Positions 21,284 to 29,697 of a stretch of DNA of 64,000 nt are shown here, piece by piece. A program made the translations under genes and the position numbers. The notes beneath the pieces were generated by a model. The model was not told the DNA's origin, did no database searches, and saw only the letters and a list, made by a program, of their open reading frames with translations. Origin of the DNA: Pseudomonas sp. WN033 (GTDB lineage: Bacteria > Pseudomonadota > Gammaproteobacteria > Pseudomonadales > Pseudomonadaceae). The stretch's first letter is position 1, and every line of letters starts with the position of its first letter. The stretch is taken from NCBI GenBank assembly GCA_002287035.1, contig NSKG01000011.1:62001-126000 (forward strand), given 5' to 3'.

Positions 21284-21430
21284 TGGACAAGCTCCATTCG
21301 GTCAGCACTATTTAGTGTCGGCCAGTGTAGAACTCACCGGTCACAGCCACCAGTTGCCTCACTCAGGCGTATGCACAGGCATAGGTAGGGCGGATGGAGC
21401 CCGAGGGAGACGGGAGCATCTGCTCCCGGA

Positions 21431-22345
21431 TTACACCGCGTCATCGACAAGCTGTTTCATTGGCCGGGCACGGGTTGCAAACCAGCACAGGATCGAGCCG
21501 ATGCAGACCATCAGCGCACCTTGCCAGAACGACAGCGAGAGCGGTGTGCGCAGCAGCATGGCGGCCAAAGCCGCAGACAACACCGGGATGAAATACGACG
21601 CGCCAGCGAGGATGGTGACGTTACCGTGCAAGATGCCAACGTTCCAGGCGGCATAACCAAACCCCATCGCCGAGGCAGCCATCAGCAGATAAATCACCGC
21701 GTGGAGGCTGAAGTCCATCGTGCCACCGCCACCAGCGACGTATTTGATCCACAACGCCAAAGCCGTCAGCATGAAAAACAGGGTAATGCCGTTCTGACCA
21801 CCGGCAATGCGCGTGGTCACCGTGCAATACGCCGCCCAGATCACCGCCCCAGTGAAAGCCAGCCCATAACTGAGGGGATTGTCCTGGATATTCGCCACCA
21901 TCCCGGCAAAATCCAGCCCCTGCTCACCACCCAACACCCAGCAGATGCCGAGCATCGCCAGCAGGAAACCAGGAATGATCAGCAGGCTGGAGTGCTGCTT
22001 GTTAAACAGGATGGCCGCCAGGATCGTGAAGGCCGGCCACATGTAATTGACCATGCCTACTTCGATGGCTTGCCGGCTGGTGTTGGCGTAGCCAATGGAC
22101 AAGGCCAGGCACAGCTCGTAACTAACGAACAGCAAGCTGCCCCAGACGAGATAGCGCCGCGGGAACCGGCTGAGCTTCGGAAAGCCGACCGTGAAGAACA
22201 GCATCACCGACGCCACGCTGTAGATCATCGCAGCTCCACCGACTGCCCCAAGACTTTCGCTGACGCCGCGAATCAGACCGACTATCGAGCTCCACAGCAC
22301 AATTGCGATAAGCCCGATGAGTGTTGCCTTGTTGTGCCTGTTCAT
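21431..22345 (-). CDS. YddG-type DMT-family exporter
   Basis: This 304-residue integral membrane protein has about ten hydrophobic helices and two EamA-like halves. The sequence resembles YddG, an exporter of aromatic amino acids and some other amino-acid-like compounds, including the region SYELCLALSIGYANTSRQ. It lies 30 bases downstream of a LysR-type gene on the same strand and may be co-transcribed with it. The substrate is inferred only from family. Confidence 0.82.
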   Translation of the reverse strand: MNRHNKATLIGLIAIVLWSSIVGLIRGVSESLGAVGGAAMIYSVASVMLFFTVGFPKLSRFPRRYLVWGSLLFVSYELCLALSIGYANTSRQAIEVGMVNYMWPAFTILAAILFNKQHSSLLIIPGFLLAMLGICWVLGGEQGLDFAGMVANIQDNPLSYGLAFTGAVIWAAYCTVTTRIAGGQNGITLFFMLTALALWIKYVAGGGGTMDFSLHAVIYLLMAASAMGFGYAAWNVGILHGNVTILAGASYFIPVLSAALAAMLLRTPLSLSFWQGALMVCIGSILCWFATRARPMKQLVDDAV

Positions 22346-22375
22346 ACCGCTCTACTTACTGTCCAACTGCTTGAT

Positions 22376-23290
22376 TTAAATGGCAGAACGCACCTCACCC
22401 GGCCAAGGCACCCCCCTCTCCAGCCGCGGGCACACCCACTCCACAAACGCCCTCACCCGCGGCGATAGCTGCAAGGCGTGTGGATAGACCAACTGAATCG
22501 GGATATCCGCCGGTTCAAACTCGCTGAGCACTCGGACCAGACGACCGTCAGCCAGTTCATCGGCCACCTGGTAATGCATCAAACGGGTAATGCCCACACC
22601 CTGTACGCAGGCCTGGTTGGCGGCGCGGATCTGGTTGCAGGCCAGTTTGGGGATGATAGTTTCTGCGCGGTCCTGGCCGTTGTGACGGTAGTGCCAGTGG
22701 CGACCTTGGGTGAGCAGCGTGATGCAGGCATGCTCGCGCAATGCTTCCGGCGTGTCGATGGCCGGAGCGCTGCGCAGGTAATCCGGGCTGGCGCAGGTAA
22801 CCAGGCGGGTAGCGCCGATCTGGCGGGCAACCATGTTGGAATCCGGCAGATGGCCGATGCGTAGCGCCAGATCGAGTCGCTCATCGAGCAGGGGCAGTAT
22901 CTGGTCGCTGAATGTCAGCTCGACACTGATTTGCTCGTACTCCTTGAGAAAGTCATTCACCAGCGGGGCAAGATAGCGTTGCCCGAACTCCACCGGAGCG
23001 GTGATACGCAACAGGCCGCGCACGCTGCCATCGCGCCCATCAAGACGCTGCTCCATGTCGTCGAAGTCCGCCAGGATCCGGCGACTCCAGGCCAGGTACT
23101 CTTCGCCTTCGTGGGTCAGGGCCATGCTGCGGGTGGTGCGGTTCAATAAACGGACCCCAAGATGGCGCTCCAGGGCCGCCAGAGAGCGCACCAGCGAGGC
23201 AACGGACTGGCCTGTCGCATCGGCGGCGCCACTCAGGCTGCCGCTGTCGACGATCCGCACAAAATTGGCCATTGCCTTGAGCCTGTCCAT
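22376..23290 (-). CDS. LysR-family transcriptional regulator
   Basis: This regulator of about 304 residues has an N-terminal winged HTH (MDRLKAMANFVRIVDSGSLS onward, with GVRLLNRTTRSMALT) and a substrate-binding domain from about residue 90. The ATG at 23290 follows AGGGG with good spacing; a GTG at 23296 is the alternative. It is of the CrgA-like subgroup with short effector domain. It is divergent from a VOC protein/GST gene pair and upstream of a YddG-type exporter, so it may control both. Confidence 0.9.
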   Translation of the reverse strand: MDRLKAMANFVRIVDSGSLSGAADATGQSVASLVRSLAALERHLGVRLLNRTTRSMALTHEGEEYLAWSRRILADFDDMEQRLDGRDGSVRGLLRITAPVEFGQRYLAPLVNDFLKEYEQISVELTFSDQILPLLDERLDLALRIGHLPDSNMVARQIGATRLVTCASPDYLRSAPAIDTPEALREHACITLLTQGRHWHYRHNGQDRAETIIPKLACNQIRAANQACVQGVGITRLMHYQVADELADGRLVRVLSEFEPADIPIQLVYPHALQLSPRVRAFVEWVCPRLERGVPWPGEVRSAI

Positions 23291-23339
23291 AGCCACCCCT
23301 GGATTTGTGCATGTGTTGCACAGGTCATGTCAGGTGCGC

Positions 23340-23356
23340 GGCATAGGTGAAATGCC
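23340..23356. promoter_or_regulatory. inverted repeat between lysR and the VOC-GST genes
   Basis: GGCAT (23340-23344) and ATGCC (23352-23356) form an inverted repeat with a seven-base centre in the 115-base divergent gap. The size and place fit a LysR-type recognition site, but the repeat is short and could be chance. Confidence 0.35.
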
Positions 23357-23405
23357 TGCCAGGGTGGACACTACAGCGACTGATGTCACCTGGAGTATCC
23401 ACACC

Positions 23406-23831
23406 ATGAGCCACCACCACAGCCCCGCTCGCATACTGGCTTACGATCATATCGGAATACGTGTCAGCGACAAGAATCGGGCCATGACTTTTTACCAGGC
23501 GCTCGGCTTCGTGGAGAGCATGAGCTTTCCGCAGTTCGAGGCCAACGAAATGCTTAGCCCGGACGGCGTGCGGATCAACCTGATCTTCAATGGCGCGCGC
23601 CAGCCCGCCACCCACAACGTTCTGCTGGATGAGCCGGTAAAGCTGCCGGGCATCACCCACCCGGCCTTCATCGTCGATGACCTGTCGGCGCTGCAACGCT
23701 GGCTCGATGAAAAGGGCATCGTCATCACCGAAGGACCGCATCACATTGGCCCCCGGCGAATCGCGCTGTTCATCCGCGACCCTGATGGCAATGTTCTGGA
23801 ATTCAATCAACTGGTAGAGGAACACGCGTAA
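23406..23831 (+). CDS. VOC-family (glyoxalase/dioxygenase-like) protein
   Basis: This 141-residue protein contains one vicinal-oxygen-chelate domain: YDHIGIRVSDKNRAMTFYQA at the start, a central HPAFIVDDL and a C-terminal IRDPDGNVLEFNQL with a metal-ligand glutamate. The start at 23406 removes an upstream in-frame stretch that only shadows lysR. It overlaps the GST gene by one base (TAATG), so the two are coupled. A role in detoxifying an electrophile is likely, with the substrate unknown. Confidence 0.88.
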   Translation: MSHHHSPARILAYDHIGIRVSDKNRAMTFYQALGFVESMSFPQFEANEMLSPDGVRINLIFNGARQPATHNVLLDEPVKLPGITHPAFIVDDLSALQRWLDEKGIVITEGPHHIGPRRIALFIRDPDGNVLEFNQLVEEHA

Positions 23832-24418
23832 TGAAACTGTACAACCTGGACGCTTCCGGCAACTGCTACAAGGTGCGGCTCTTTGCGGCGCTGGCCAACA
23901 TCGATCTGGAACTGGCAACGGTAGACATACCTAACGGCGCGCATAAAAAACCGCCGCTGATCAACCTGAACCCGCTGGGGCAGGTGCCTGTGCTGCAAGA
24001 CGGCAAGCTGGCCCTGCGCGATTCACAGGCCATCCTGGTGTATCTGGCAGGCAGCTACGGCGGGCTGGCCTGGTGGCCGGCTCACCCGCAGGGTCAGGGC
24101 GAGATTGTGCAGTGGCTGTCATTCGCCGCCAATGAGGTGCAACACAGCCTGTGTGCCGCACGGCTGGTGCAGAAGTTTGGCTACCCGCTGGACCAGGCCG
24201 CAGCGCTGGACAAGTCGCCAGCCGTGCTGTCGATACTTGATGCGCATCTGGCCGAGCATGACTGGCTGGCGCTTGGCCGGCCGACGATTGCCGACTGCGC
24301 GGTCTACCCATACGTAGTGCTGGCCCCCGAAGGCGGCGTGGACCTGCAGCCGTATCCGCATATCGCTCGCTGGTTTGAGCGTCTGGAAGCCCTGCCCGGC
24401 TATCTGCCCAATCCCTGA
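23831..24418 (+). CDS. glutathione S-transferase family protein
   Basis: This 195-residue protein has an N-terminal thioredoxin-like domain (MKLYNLDASGNCYKVRLFA, then NPLGQVPVLQDGKLALRDSQ with the glutathione-binding cis-Pro and Ser) and a helical C-terminal domain with IADCAVYPYV. It is translationally coupled to the VOC protein, suggesting they act on the same glutathione conjugate. The likely controller is the divergent LysR. Confidence 0.92.
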   Translation: MKLYNLDASGNCYKVRLFAALANIDLELATVDIPNGAHKKPPLINLNPLGQVPVLQDGKLALRDSQAILVYLAGSYGGLAWWPAHPQGQGEIVQWLSFAANEVQHSLCAARLVQKFGYPLDQAAALDKSPAVLSILDAHLAEHDWLALGRPTIADCAVYPYVVLAPEGGVDLQPYPHIARWFERLEALPGYLPNP

Positions 24419-24448
24419 AGCGTTGCTGAACAGGCGGCGCCACGCAAC

Positions 24449-24469
24449 ATGAACAAAACTTATGTTCAT
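24449..24469. promoter_or_regulatory. inverted repeat upstream of metE, MetR-like
   Basis: ATGAACA (24449-24455) and TGTTCAT (24463-24469) form a perfect seven-base inverted repeat with a seven-base centre, about 80 bases before the metE start. It contains TGAA and TTCA half sites as in MetR boxes, but the spacing is wider than the textbook TGAA-N5-TTCA, so the regulator is a guess. Confidence 0.5.
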
Positions 24470-24513
24470 CACAAAGAAAATGAGTTTGTTTCGTGATCGC
24501 TAGACCTTGAGAA

Positions 24514-24540
24514 TCCCTCCATTCATTTTTGATGGAGGGA
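24514..24540 (+). promoter_or_regulatory. hairpin sequestering the metE ribosome binding site
   Basis: TCCCTCCAT (24514-24522) is exactly complementary to ATGGAGGGA (24532-24540) with a nine-base U-rich loop. The right arm contains the Shine-Dalgarno GGAGGGA of metE, whose ATG is at 24547. When folded, the ribosome binding site would be paired, so translation is probably controlled at this element. Confidence 0.65.
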
Positions 24541-24546
24541 ACCCCC

Positions 24547-26838
24547 ATGGCAGTGACCCACAACCTCGGCTTTCCGCGCATTGGCCGCGACCGTGAACTG
24601 AAAAAAGCGCAGGAAGCCTACTGGAAAGGCGATCTGGATGAAGCCGGCCTGCGCGCCGTTGGCCGCGAGCTGCGTGCCGCCCACTGGCAAGTCCAGAAAG
24701 ACGCCGGCATCGCACTGCTGCCAGTTGGCGACTTCGCCTGGTACGACCAGGTGCTGACCCACTCGCTGACCTTTGGCGTGATCCCTGAACGCTTCCATGC
24801 ACACGGCGCCAAACCGACCCTGGACACCTTGTTCGGCATGGCCCGTGGCGTCACTCAAGACAGTTGCTGTGGCGGTGCGCATGCTCAGGAAATGACCAAG
24901 TGGTTCGATACCAACTACCACTACCTGGTCCCCGAATTCACCGCTGACCAGCAGTTCGCTCTGAGCTGGGAACAGCTGTTTGAAGAGGTCAAAGAGGGCC
25001 AGGCCCTGGGGTACAACCTCAAACCGGTACTGATCGGCCCGCTGACCTACCTGTGGCTGGGCAAGGAAAAAGGTGGCGACTTCAACCGCCTCGACCTGCT
25101 CGAACGCCTGCTACCGGTTTACGGCGAAATCCTCCAGCGTCTGGCTGCACAAGGTATCGAATGGGTGCAAATCGACGAGCCGATCCTGGCCCTGGATCTG
25201 CCGCAGGACTGGAAGAACGCCTTCGAGCGCGCCTACAACCTGCTGCAGAAAGAACCGGGCAAGAAGCTGATCGCCACCTACTTCGCTGGTCTGGAAGACA
25301 ACCTCGGCCTGGCCGCCGGCCTGCCGGTGGACGGCCTGCATATCGACCTGGTACGCGCCCCGGAGCAGTTCCCGGCCATCCTCGACCGCCTGCCAGCCTA
25401 CAAGGTGCTGTCGCTCGGCGTAGTCAACGGCCGCAACGTCTGGCGTACTGATCTGGAACAAGCCCTGAGCGTGCTGCAACAAGCGCAAGAGCGGCTTGGC
25501 GAGCGCCTGTGGGTAGCCCCCAGTTGCTCGCTGCTGCATAGCCCGGTCGACCTGGCGCGTGAAGACCAGCTCGACGCCGAACTGAAGAGCTGGCTGGCCT
25601 TTGCCGTGCAGAAGTGCCGTGAAGTTGCCGTGCTGGCCCAGGCCCTGCGCGAACCGGAAGCCGCCGAAGTGCAAGCAGCCCTGGCCGAGAGCCGCGCCAT
25701 ACAAGCCAGCCGCGCCGCCTCGCCGCGCATCCACAAGCCGGCCGTGCAAGCCCGCCTGGCCGCTATCAACGCACAGGACAGCCAGCGTCAGTCGCCCTTT
25801 GCCAAACGCATCGAGCTGCAGCGCGCACGCCTGAAGCTGCCGCCCTTCCCCACCACCACCATCGGCTCCTTCCCGCAGACCCCGGCAATCCGCCTGGCCC
25901 GTCAGGCGTTCAAGGCCGGCAAGATTTCCGCCGCCGAGTACACCGAAGCCATGCACAGCGAAATCCGTCATGCGGTCAGCGTGCAGGAGCAGCTGGGCCT
26001 GGACGTACTGGTACACGGCGAGGCCGAGCGTAACGACATGGTCGAGTACTTTGCCGAGCAGATCGACGGCTACGCCTTCACCCGTTTTGGCTGGGTACAA
26101 AGCTACGGCTCGCGTTGCGTCAAACCGGCGGTAATCTACGGCGACCTGAGCCGCCCGCAACCGATGACCGTGGACTGGATCACCTTCGCCCAGAGCTGCA
26201 CCGACAAGGTGATGAAAGGCATGCTGACCGGCCCGGTGACCATGCTGATGTGGTCCTTCCCGCGTGACGACATCCCCCGCGAGCAGCAGGCGCGCCAACT
26301 GGCCCTGGCCATCCGCGACGAAGTGGTCGATCTGGAAGCCGCCGGCATCAAGGTCATTCAGATCGACGAGGCCGCCTTCCGCGAAGGGCTGCCGCTGCGC
26401 AAGGCGCAATGGCAGGCGTACCTGGACTGGGCCACCGAGTCGTTCCGCCTGACCGCCTCAGGCGTGCGTGACGAAACCCAGATCCACACGCACATGTGCT
26501 ACAGCGAGTTCAACGACGTGATCGAGTCGATCGCCGCCATGGATGCCGACGTGATCACCATCGAGACCTCGCGCTCGGATATGGAACTGCTGGAAGCCTT
26601 CGAACGCTTCGACTACCCCAACGAGATTGGCCCGGGGGTGTACGACATCCACTCGCCACGGGTACCCGGCAGCGCCGAAATGGCCCGGCTGATGAAAAAA
26701 GCCGCCCAGCGAGTGCCGGCCGAACGTTTGTGGGTCAACCCCGACTGCGGTCTGAAAACCCGTGGCTGGCCGGAAACCGAAGCAGCACTGATCAACATGG
26801 TCGCAGCCGCCAAGCAACTGCGTACCGAACTGGCCTGA
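24547..26838 (+). CDS. metE: cobalamin-independent methionine synthase
   Basis: MetE transfers a methyl group from methyltetrahydrofolate triglutamate to homocysteine. The 763-residue protein starts [13 protein letters not shown] at 24547 after a strong SD. It has two barrel halves; the C-terminal one carries the zinc site with [10 protein letters not shown] (His, Cys), [14 protein letters not shown] and a final [11 protein letters not shown] with the zinc cysteine. A perfect hairpin terminator follows. The GST gene upstream is on the same strand but 128 bases away, and that leader carries regulatory signals. Confidence 0.97.
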   Translation: MAVTHNLGFPRIGRDRELKKAQEAYWKGDLDEAGLRAVGRELRAAHWQVQKDAGIALLPVGDFAWYDQVLTHSLTFGVIPERFHAHGAKPTLDTLFGMARGVTQDSCCGGAHAQEMTKWFDTNYHYLVPEFTADQQFALSWEQLFEEVKEGQALGYNLKPVLIGPLTYLWLGKEKGGDFNRLDLLERLLPVYGEILQRLAAQGIEWVQIDEPILALDLPQDWKNAFERAYNLLQKEPGKKLIATYFAGLEDNLGLAAGLPVDGLHIDLVRAPEQFPAILDRLPAYKVLSLGVVNGRNVWRTDLEQALSVLQQAQERLGERLWVAPSCSLLHSPVDLAREDQLDAELKSWLAFAVQKCREVAVLAQALREPEAAEVQAALAESRAIQASRAASPRIHKPAVQARLAAINAQDSQRQSPFAKRIELQRARLKLPPFPTTTIGSFPQTPAIRLARQAFKAGKISAAEYTEAMHSEIRHAVSVQEQLGLDVLVHGEAERNDMVEYFAEQIDGYAFTRFGWVQSYGSRCVKPAVIYGDLSRPQPMTVDWITFAQSCTDKVMKGMLTGPVTMLMWSFPRDDIPREQQARQLALAIRDEVVDLEAAGIKVIQIDEAAFREGLPLRKAQWQAYLDWATESFRLTASGVRDETQIHTHMCYSEFNDVIESIAAMDADVITIETSRSDMELLEAFERFDYPNEIGPGVYDIHSPRVPGSAEMARLMKKAAQRVPAERLWVNPDCGLKTRGWPETEAALINMVAAAKQLRTELA

Positions 26839-26855
26839 GTCAGGCTGCCTGATAG

Positions 26856-26884
26856 ACAAAACGGAGCCTTGTGCTCCGTTTTGT
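26856..26884 (+). terminator. rho-independent-type terminator after metE
   Basis: ACAAAACGGAGC (26856-26867) pairs over 12 bp with GCTCCGTTTTGT (26873-26884) around loop CTTGT. The T-rich right arm lies within the stem, as in bidirectional terminators. Confidence 0.85.
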
Positions 26885-26896
26885 GCATTCAAACGC

Positions 26897-26927
26897 TTGA
26901 CCTCAAGTTAAGTTGAGGTATTAAGGT
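26897..26927 (+). promoter_or_regulatory. SoxR-type promoter for the MFS exporter
   Basis: TTGACC (26897-26902) and TAAGGT (26922-26927) are separated by 19 bases, the long spacer typical of MerR-family promoters. The spacer region holds a near-perfect dyad, ACCTCAAGTTAAGTTGAGGT at 26900-26919, with two mismatched positions. This closely resembles the SoxR box (CCTCAAGTTAACTTGAGG). No soxR gene is in the window. Confidence 0.8.
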
Positions 26928-26964
26928 GCTCGCGACTTTCATACCACGGCCCAGGAGTCGCACC

Positions 26965-27045
26965 ATGAAGCAACCTCAAACCCGCACCACCCCGTTGACC
27001 ATGCTAAATCCCACCGGGCTCTATACCCTACAGGCGCACGCATGA
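26965..27045 (+). CDS. 26-codon leader ORF, possibly remnant of a RidA-family gene
   Basis: An ATG at 26965, downstream of the SoxR-type promoter and preceded by CAGGAG, opens 26 codons ending in TGA that overlaps the exporter start (ATGA). The peptide includes PLTMLNPTGLYTL, which looks like the N-terminus of some RidA-family proteins, but no RidA body follows. It may be a translated leader coupling expression of the exporter, or what remains of a deleted gene. There is no direct proof of translation. Confidence 0.4.
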   Translation: MKQPQTRTTPLTMLNPTGLYTLQAHA

Positions 27046-28256
27046 CGCAGGCTAGCAATCACGCCACCAGCACAAACGTCGGCGCTCAGTACCTTTCTAC
27101 CGGGGTGCTGTTGATGATGGCGGTGGCCACCGGACTCTGTGCCGGGGCCAACTACTTCAATCAGCCACTGCTGAACTCCATCGCATTGGCTCTTGGCGTC
27201 AGTGAGGGGCTGGCGGCGCTGACCGTGACTCTGTCACAAGTGTCTTACGCCGTCGGCCTGCTATTTCTGGTACCGCTGGGCGACAAGCTTGAGCAGCGCG
27301 GTCTGGCGGTTAGCCTGATGCTGATCGCCGCGCTGGGTCTACTGATCAGCGGCTATGCACAGAACTTCAACATGCTGCTGATAGGTACCCTGGTTACCGG
27401 CTTCTTTTCGGTTGCCACCCAGATTCTGGTGCCCATGGCGGCGAATCTTTCCGACCCGGCGCGCAGCGGCCGAGCCGTTGGGCTGGTCATGAGCGGATTG
27501 CTGGCGGGGATTCTGCTGGCACGCACCGCTGCCGGCTTGCTCTCGGAAGTGGACGGCTGGAGTACCGTATATCGTTTAACCGCCGTGCTGATGCTGTTGT
27601 TGGCTGGCGCGCTGTGGGTAGTGTTACCACGCGCCCGCAACGCTCAGCCGGCCAGTTACGCCGCGACACTCGGTTCGCTGGTGCAGTTGCTTATCGCCCA
27701 CCCTCGACTGCGCACCCGTGCAGCGCTCGGCGGCCTTGTGTTTGGCTCGGTCAGCGTGTTGTTTTCGACCATGGCTCTGCTGCTATCAGGGCCGGCTCAT
27801 CAACTCAGCGACAGCCAGATAGGCCTGATTGGCTTGCTCGGTATTGCCGGGGTCTTTACCGCCAATATGGCAGGGCGCCTGGCAGATCGTGGCCGGGGGC
27901 AGAGGGTCAGCGCTGGCGCACTGGTTCTGTTGTTACTCGGCTGGCTGGGGCTCTATCTTGGGGCCGGCAATCTGTACTGGTTCCTGCTGGCGCTGTTGCT
28001 GCTAGACGTAGCCCTACCGGCGGTGCATATCAGCAATCAGAGTGTGATTTATCAACTGGCCCCACAGGCACGGGCCCGAGTCAACGCCGTGTACATGACC
28101 GCCTACTTCGCCGGTGCCGCGAGTGGCTCGGCATTAGCGGCACTGGCCTGGAGCCATGGCGGCTGGGCCGCGACCTGCGCCGTGGGGGTACTATTCGCCG
28201 GGCTGGCGGGGCTGGTGTTGCTGTATGACCAGCACATCCTCCGAGAACGACGCTGA
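27042..28256 (+). CDS. MFS exporter under SoxR-type control
   Basis: This 404-residue protein has about twelve hydrophobic helices and the MFS loop motif GDKLEQRG between helices 2 and 3. It resembles drug/metabolite efflux carriers of the YnfM/arabinose-efflux type. Its promoter region carries a SoxR-like box, and P. aeruginosa SoxR is known to drive an MFS exporter, so export of redox-cycling compounds such as phenazines or quinones is a reasonable inference. The transported compound is not visible from sequence. Confidence 0.88.
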   Translation: MTQASNHATSTNVGAQYLSTGVLLMMAVATGLCAGANYFNQPLLNSIALALGVSEGLAALTVTLSQVSYAVGLLFLVPLGDKLEQRGLAVSLMLIAALGLLISGYAQNFNMLLIGTLVTGFFSVATQILVPMAANLSDPARSGRAVGLVMSGLLAGILLARTAAGLLSEVDGWSTVYRLTAVLMLLLAGALWVVLPRARNAQPASYAATLGSLVQLLIAHPRLRTRAALGGLVFGSVSVLFSTMALLLSGPAHQLSDSQIGLIGLLGIAGVFTANMAGRLADRGRGQRVSAGALVLLLLGWLGLYLGAGNLYWFLLALLLLDVALPAVHISNQSVIYQLAPQARARVNAVYMTAYFAGAASGSALAALAWSHGGWAATCAVGVLFAGLAGLVLLYDQHILRERR

Positions 28257-28380
28257 ACGCGAGCTGGCCTTCAGTCATGGCGTGGCCAGCGGCGATCCCT
28301 TGACCGACCGGACCATCATCTGGTCCCGGGTCACGCCGCTGGCTGGCCCACCAACTACCCATACACCGCGGCAACCTGAC
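28225..28380 (+). pseudogene. remnant of the N-terminus of an alkaline phosphatase D (PhoD)-like gene
   Basis: In a frame overlapping the end of the MFS gene, the DNA encodes ERELAFSHGVASGDPLTDRT, then IIWSRVTPLAGP, which matches the conserved start of the PhoD phosphodiesterase/phosphatase domain (SHGVASGDP...WTRVTP). After about 45 residues the similarity stops and the rest of the roughly 500-residue domain is absent. It is best read as a deletion scar. Confidence 0.7.
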
Positions 28381-28425
28381 AGCACCCCCGCAATTACCCT
28401 GATACAAACCGGAGGCCAGGAAAGA

Positions 28426-28465
28426 TTGTTTTGTCAGCCCTCATGGGTATCATCCGACAAAACAA
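28426..28465. promoter_or_regulatory. inverted repeat before the transglycosylase-like lipoprotein gene
   Basis: TTGTTTTGTC (28426-28435) and GACAAAACAA (28456-28465) are exact reverse complements separated by 20 bases. The right arm runs into the AAGGA ribosome binding site of the next gene (ATG 28476). It may be an operator or a weak leader structure. Confidence 0.45.
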
Positions 28466-28475
28466 GGAACCTGCC

Positions 28476-29111
28476 ATGCCCCGCTTTACCCCCACAGCGC
28501 GCCGGCCCGCCGCCGGCAAACTGATCAGCCTGCTGGTACTGGCTGCCCTGCTCGCCGGTTGCGCCAGCAAAGCCGTACCCACCCGCCAAGAGAACATCTG
28601 CCATATCTTTGCCGATCAGCGCGGCTGGCATTACCACGCGCTGCAAATGGAAAAGACCTGGGGAGTACCCGTGCATGTGCCCATGGCGATGATGTATCAG
28701 GAATCCAGCTTCCGGCATAACGCCCGCCCGCCGCGGCGCACCATCCTCGGTTTTATTCCCGCCGGCCGCCCCAGCGACGCACTGGGCTACTCGCAGGCCC
28801 TTAGCTCAACCTGGAATGACTACCGGCAGGAAACCGGCAACCGCCGAGCCAGCCGGACCAACTTTGCCGACTCGATCGACTTCATGGGTTGGTACATCAA
28901 CAAAACCCACAGCATCAACCGCATCTCCAAGTGGGATGCCCAGCACCAGTACCTGAACTACCACGAAGGCTGGGGCGGATACCGGCGTGGTACCCACCGC
29001 AACAAAGCCTGGTTGCAGGGCGTGGCGCGACGTGTGGATACCCGCGCCAACAGCTACCACCAGCAATATCAGGGCTGCCAACGCAACCTGAGCCGCAGCC
29101 GGTTTCGCTGA
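28476..29111 (+). CDS. lipoprotein with lytic-transglycosylase-like (SLT) domain
   Basis: This 211-residue protein has a lipoprotein signal with lipobox LLAGC, so it is probably anchored in the outer membrane. The body contains MAMMYQESSF with the catalytic-type glutamate of SLT-fold transglycosylases, then LGYSQALSSTWNDY (a Gly-Tyr-Ser-Gln variant of the GLMQ motif) and YLNYHEGWGGYRRG. It probably cleaves peptidoglycan, but activity is an inference. The start at 28476 is chosen for its SD and signal peptide. Confidence 0.88.
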   Translation: MPRFTPTARRPAAGKLISLLVLAALLAGCASKAVPTRQENICHIFADQRGWHYHALQMEKTWGVPVHVPMAMMYQESSFRHNARPPRRTILGFIPAGRPSDALGYSQALSSTWNDYRQETGNRRASRTNFADSIDFMGWYINKTHSINRISKWDAQHQYLNYHEGWGGYRRGTHRNKAWLQGVARRVDTRANSYHQQYQGCQRNLSRSRFR

Positions 29112-29159
29112 GCCCATCCTTGCGACAGTCCAACTTGGAAAGCGCTGACCAACTGCAGC

Positions 29160-29555
29160 TCACTGCTGCGGCAACTTGGCGATCACCTTGATCTCAAAAT
29201 CAAACCCATACAGCCAGGTCACACCAACCCCGGTCAACGTCGGATGGGGGGCTTCGCCCCAGAACTCCTGCACCACCGGCCAGATGGTGTCGAATTTCGA
29301 CTGCGGATCGACGATAAACACCGTCACGTCCACCACGTCCTCGAAGCTGGCGCCAGCGGCGGCAAGAATCGCATTCAGATTGGTGAACGCCTGGCGCACC
29401 TGATTTTTCAGGTCCGGTTCCGGCGAGCCGTCTTCCTTGCTGCCGACCTGACCGGATACGAACAGAAAACCATTGGAGCGCACCGCCGGCGAATAGCGGT
29501 TGCGCTCGTAGAGCGCATGGCGACCAGGCGGGAAAACCACATCACGTTGCGACAT
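29160..29555 (-). CDS. RidA-family protein
   Basis: This 131-residue protein has the RidA trimer fold motifs: YSPAVRSNGFLFVSGQVG, LKNQVRQAFTNLNAILAAAG and VDVTVFIVD. The canonical active-site arginine around residue 105 of RidA is not evident (the region reads HPTLTGVGVTWLYG), so it may belong to a Rid subfamily without imine deaminase activity. The start at 29555 follows GGAGG. It is divergent from a LysR gene that may control it. Confidence 0.88.
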   Translation of the reverse strand: MSQRDVVFPPGRHALYERNRYSPAVRSNGFLFVSGQVGSKEDGSPEPDLKNQVRQAFTNLNAILAAAGASFEDVVDVTVFIVDPQSKFDTIWPVVQEFWGEAPHPTLTGVGVTWLYGFDFEIKVIAKLPQQ

Positions 29556-29697
29556 AACGACCTCCATCATATGGGCTAGACGAGCCGCGAAGGCCCGATG
29601 GAGATACTCTAGAAACTTGCGCCGGTGCGATAAACGCGCAAGGCTAACCAGCACTGTTTGTGAATGCCAAACAATCCACCGATCAACCGGGGCGAAA

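Noticed and set aside
20300-21388. 362-codon plus-strand open frame over the enoyl-CoA hydratase gene
   Set aside because: It is antisense to a gene with clear crotonase motifs and its product is a low-complexity R/H/Q-rich shadow.
23001-23405. N-terminal extension of the VOC protein
   Set aside because: The upstream in-frame 135 codons are antisense to lysR and to the divergent promoter; the VOC domain starts properly at 23406.
24419-24546. Cobalamin or SAM riboswitch before metE
   Set aside because: The gap is only 128 bases and lacks the conserved B12-box or SAM-I core; only two simple dyads are seen.
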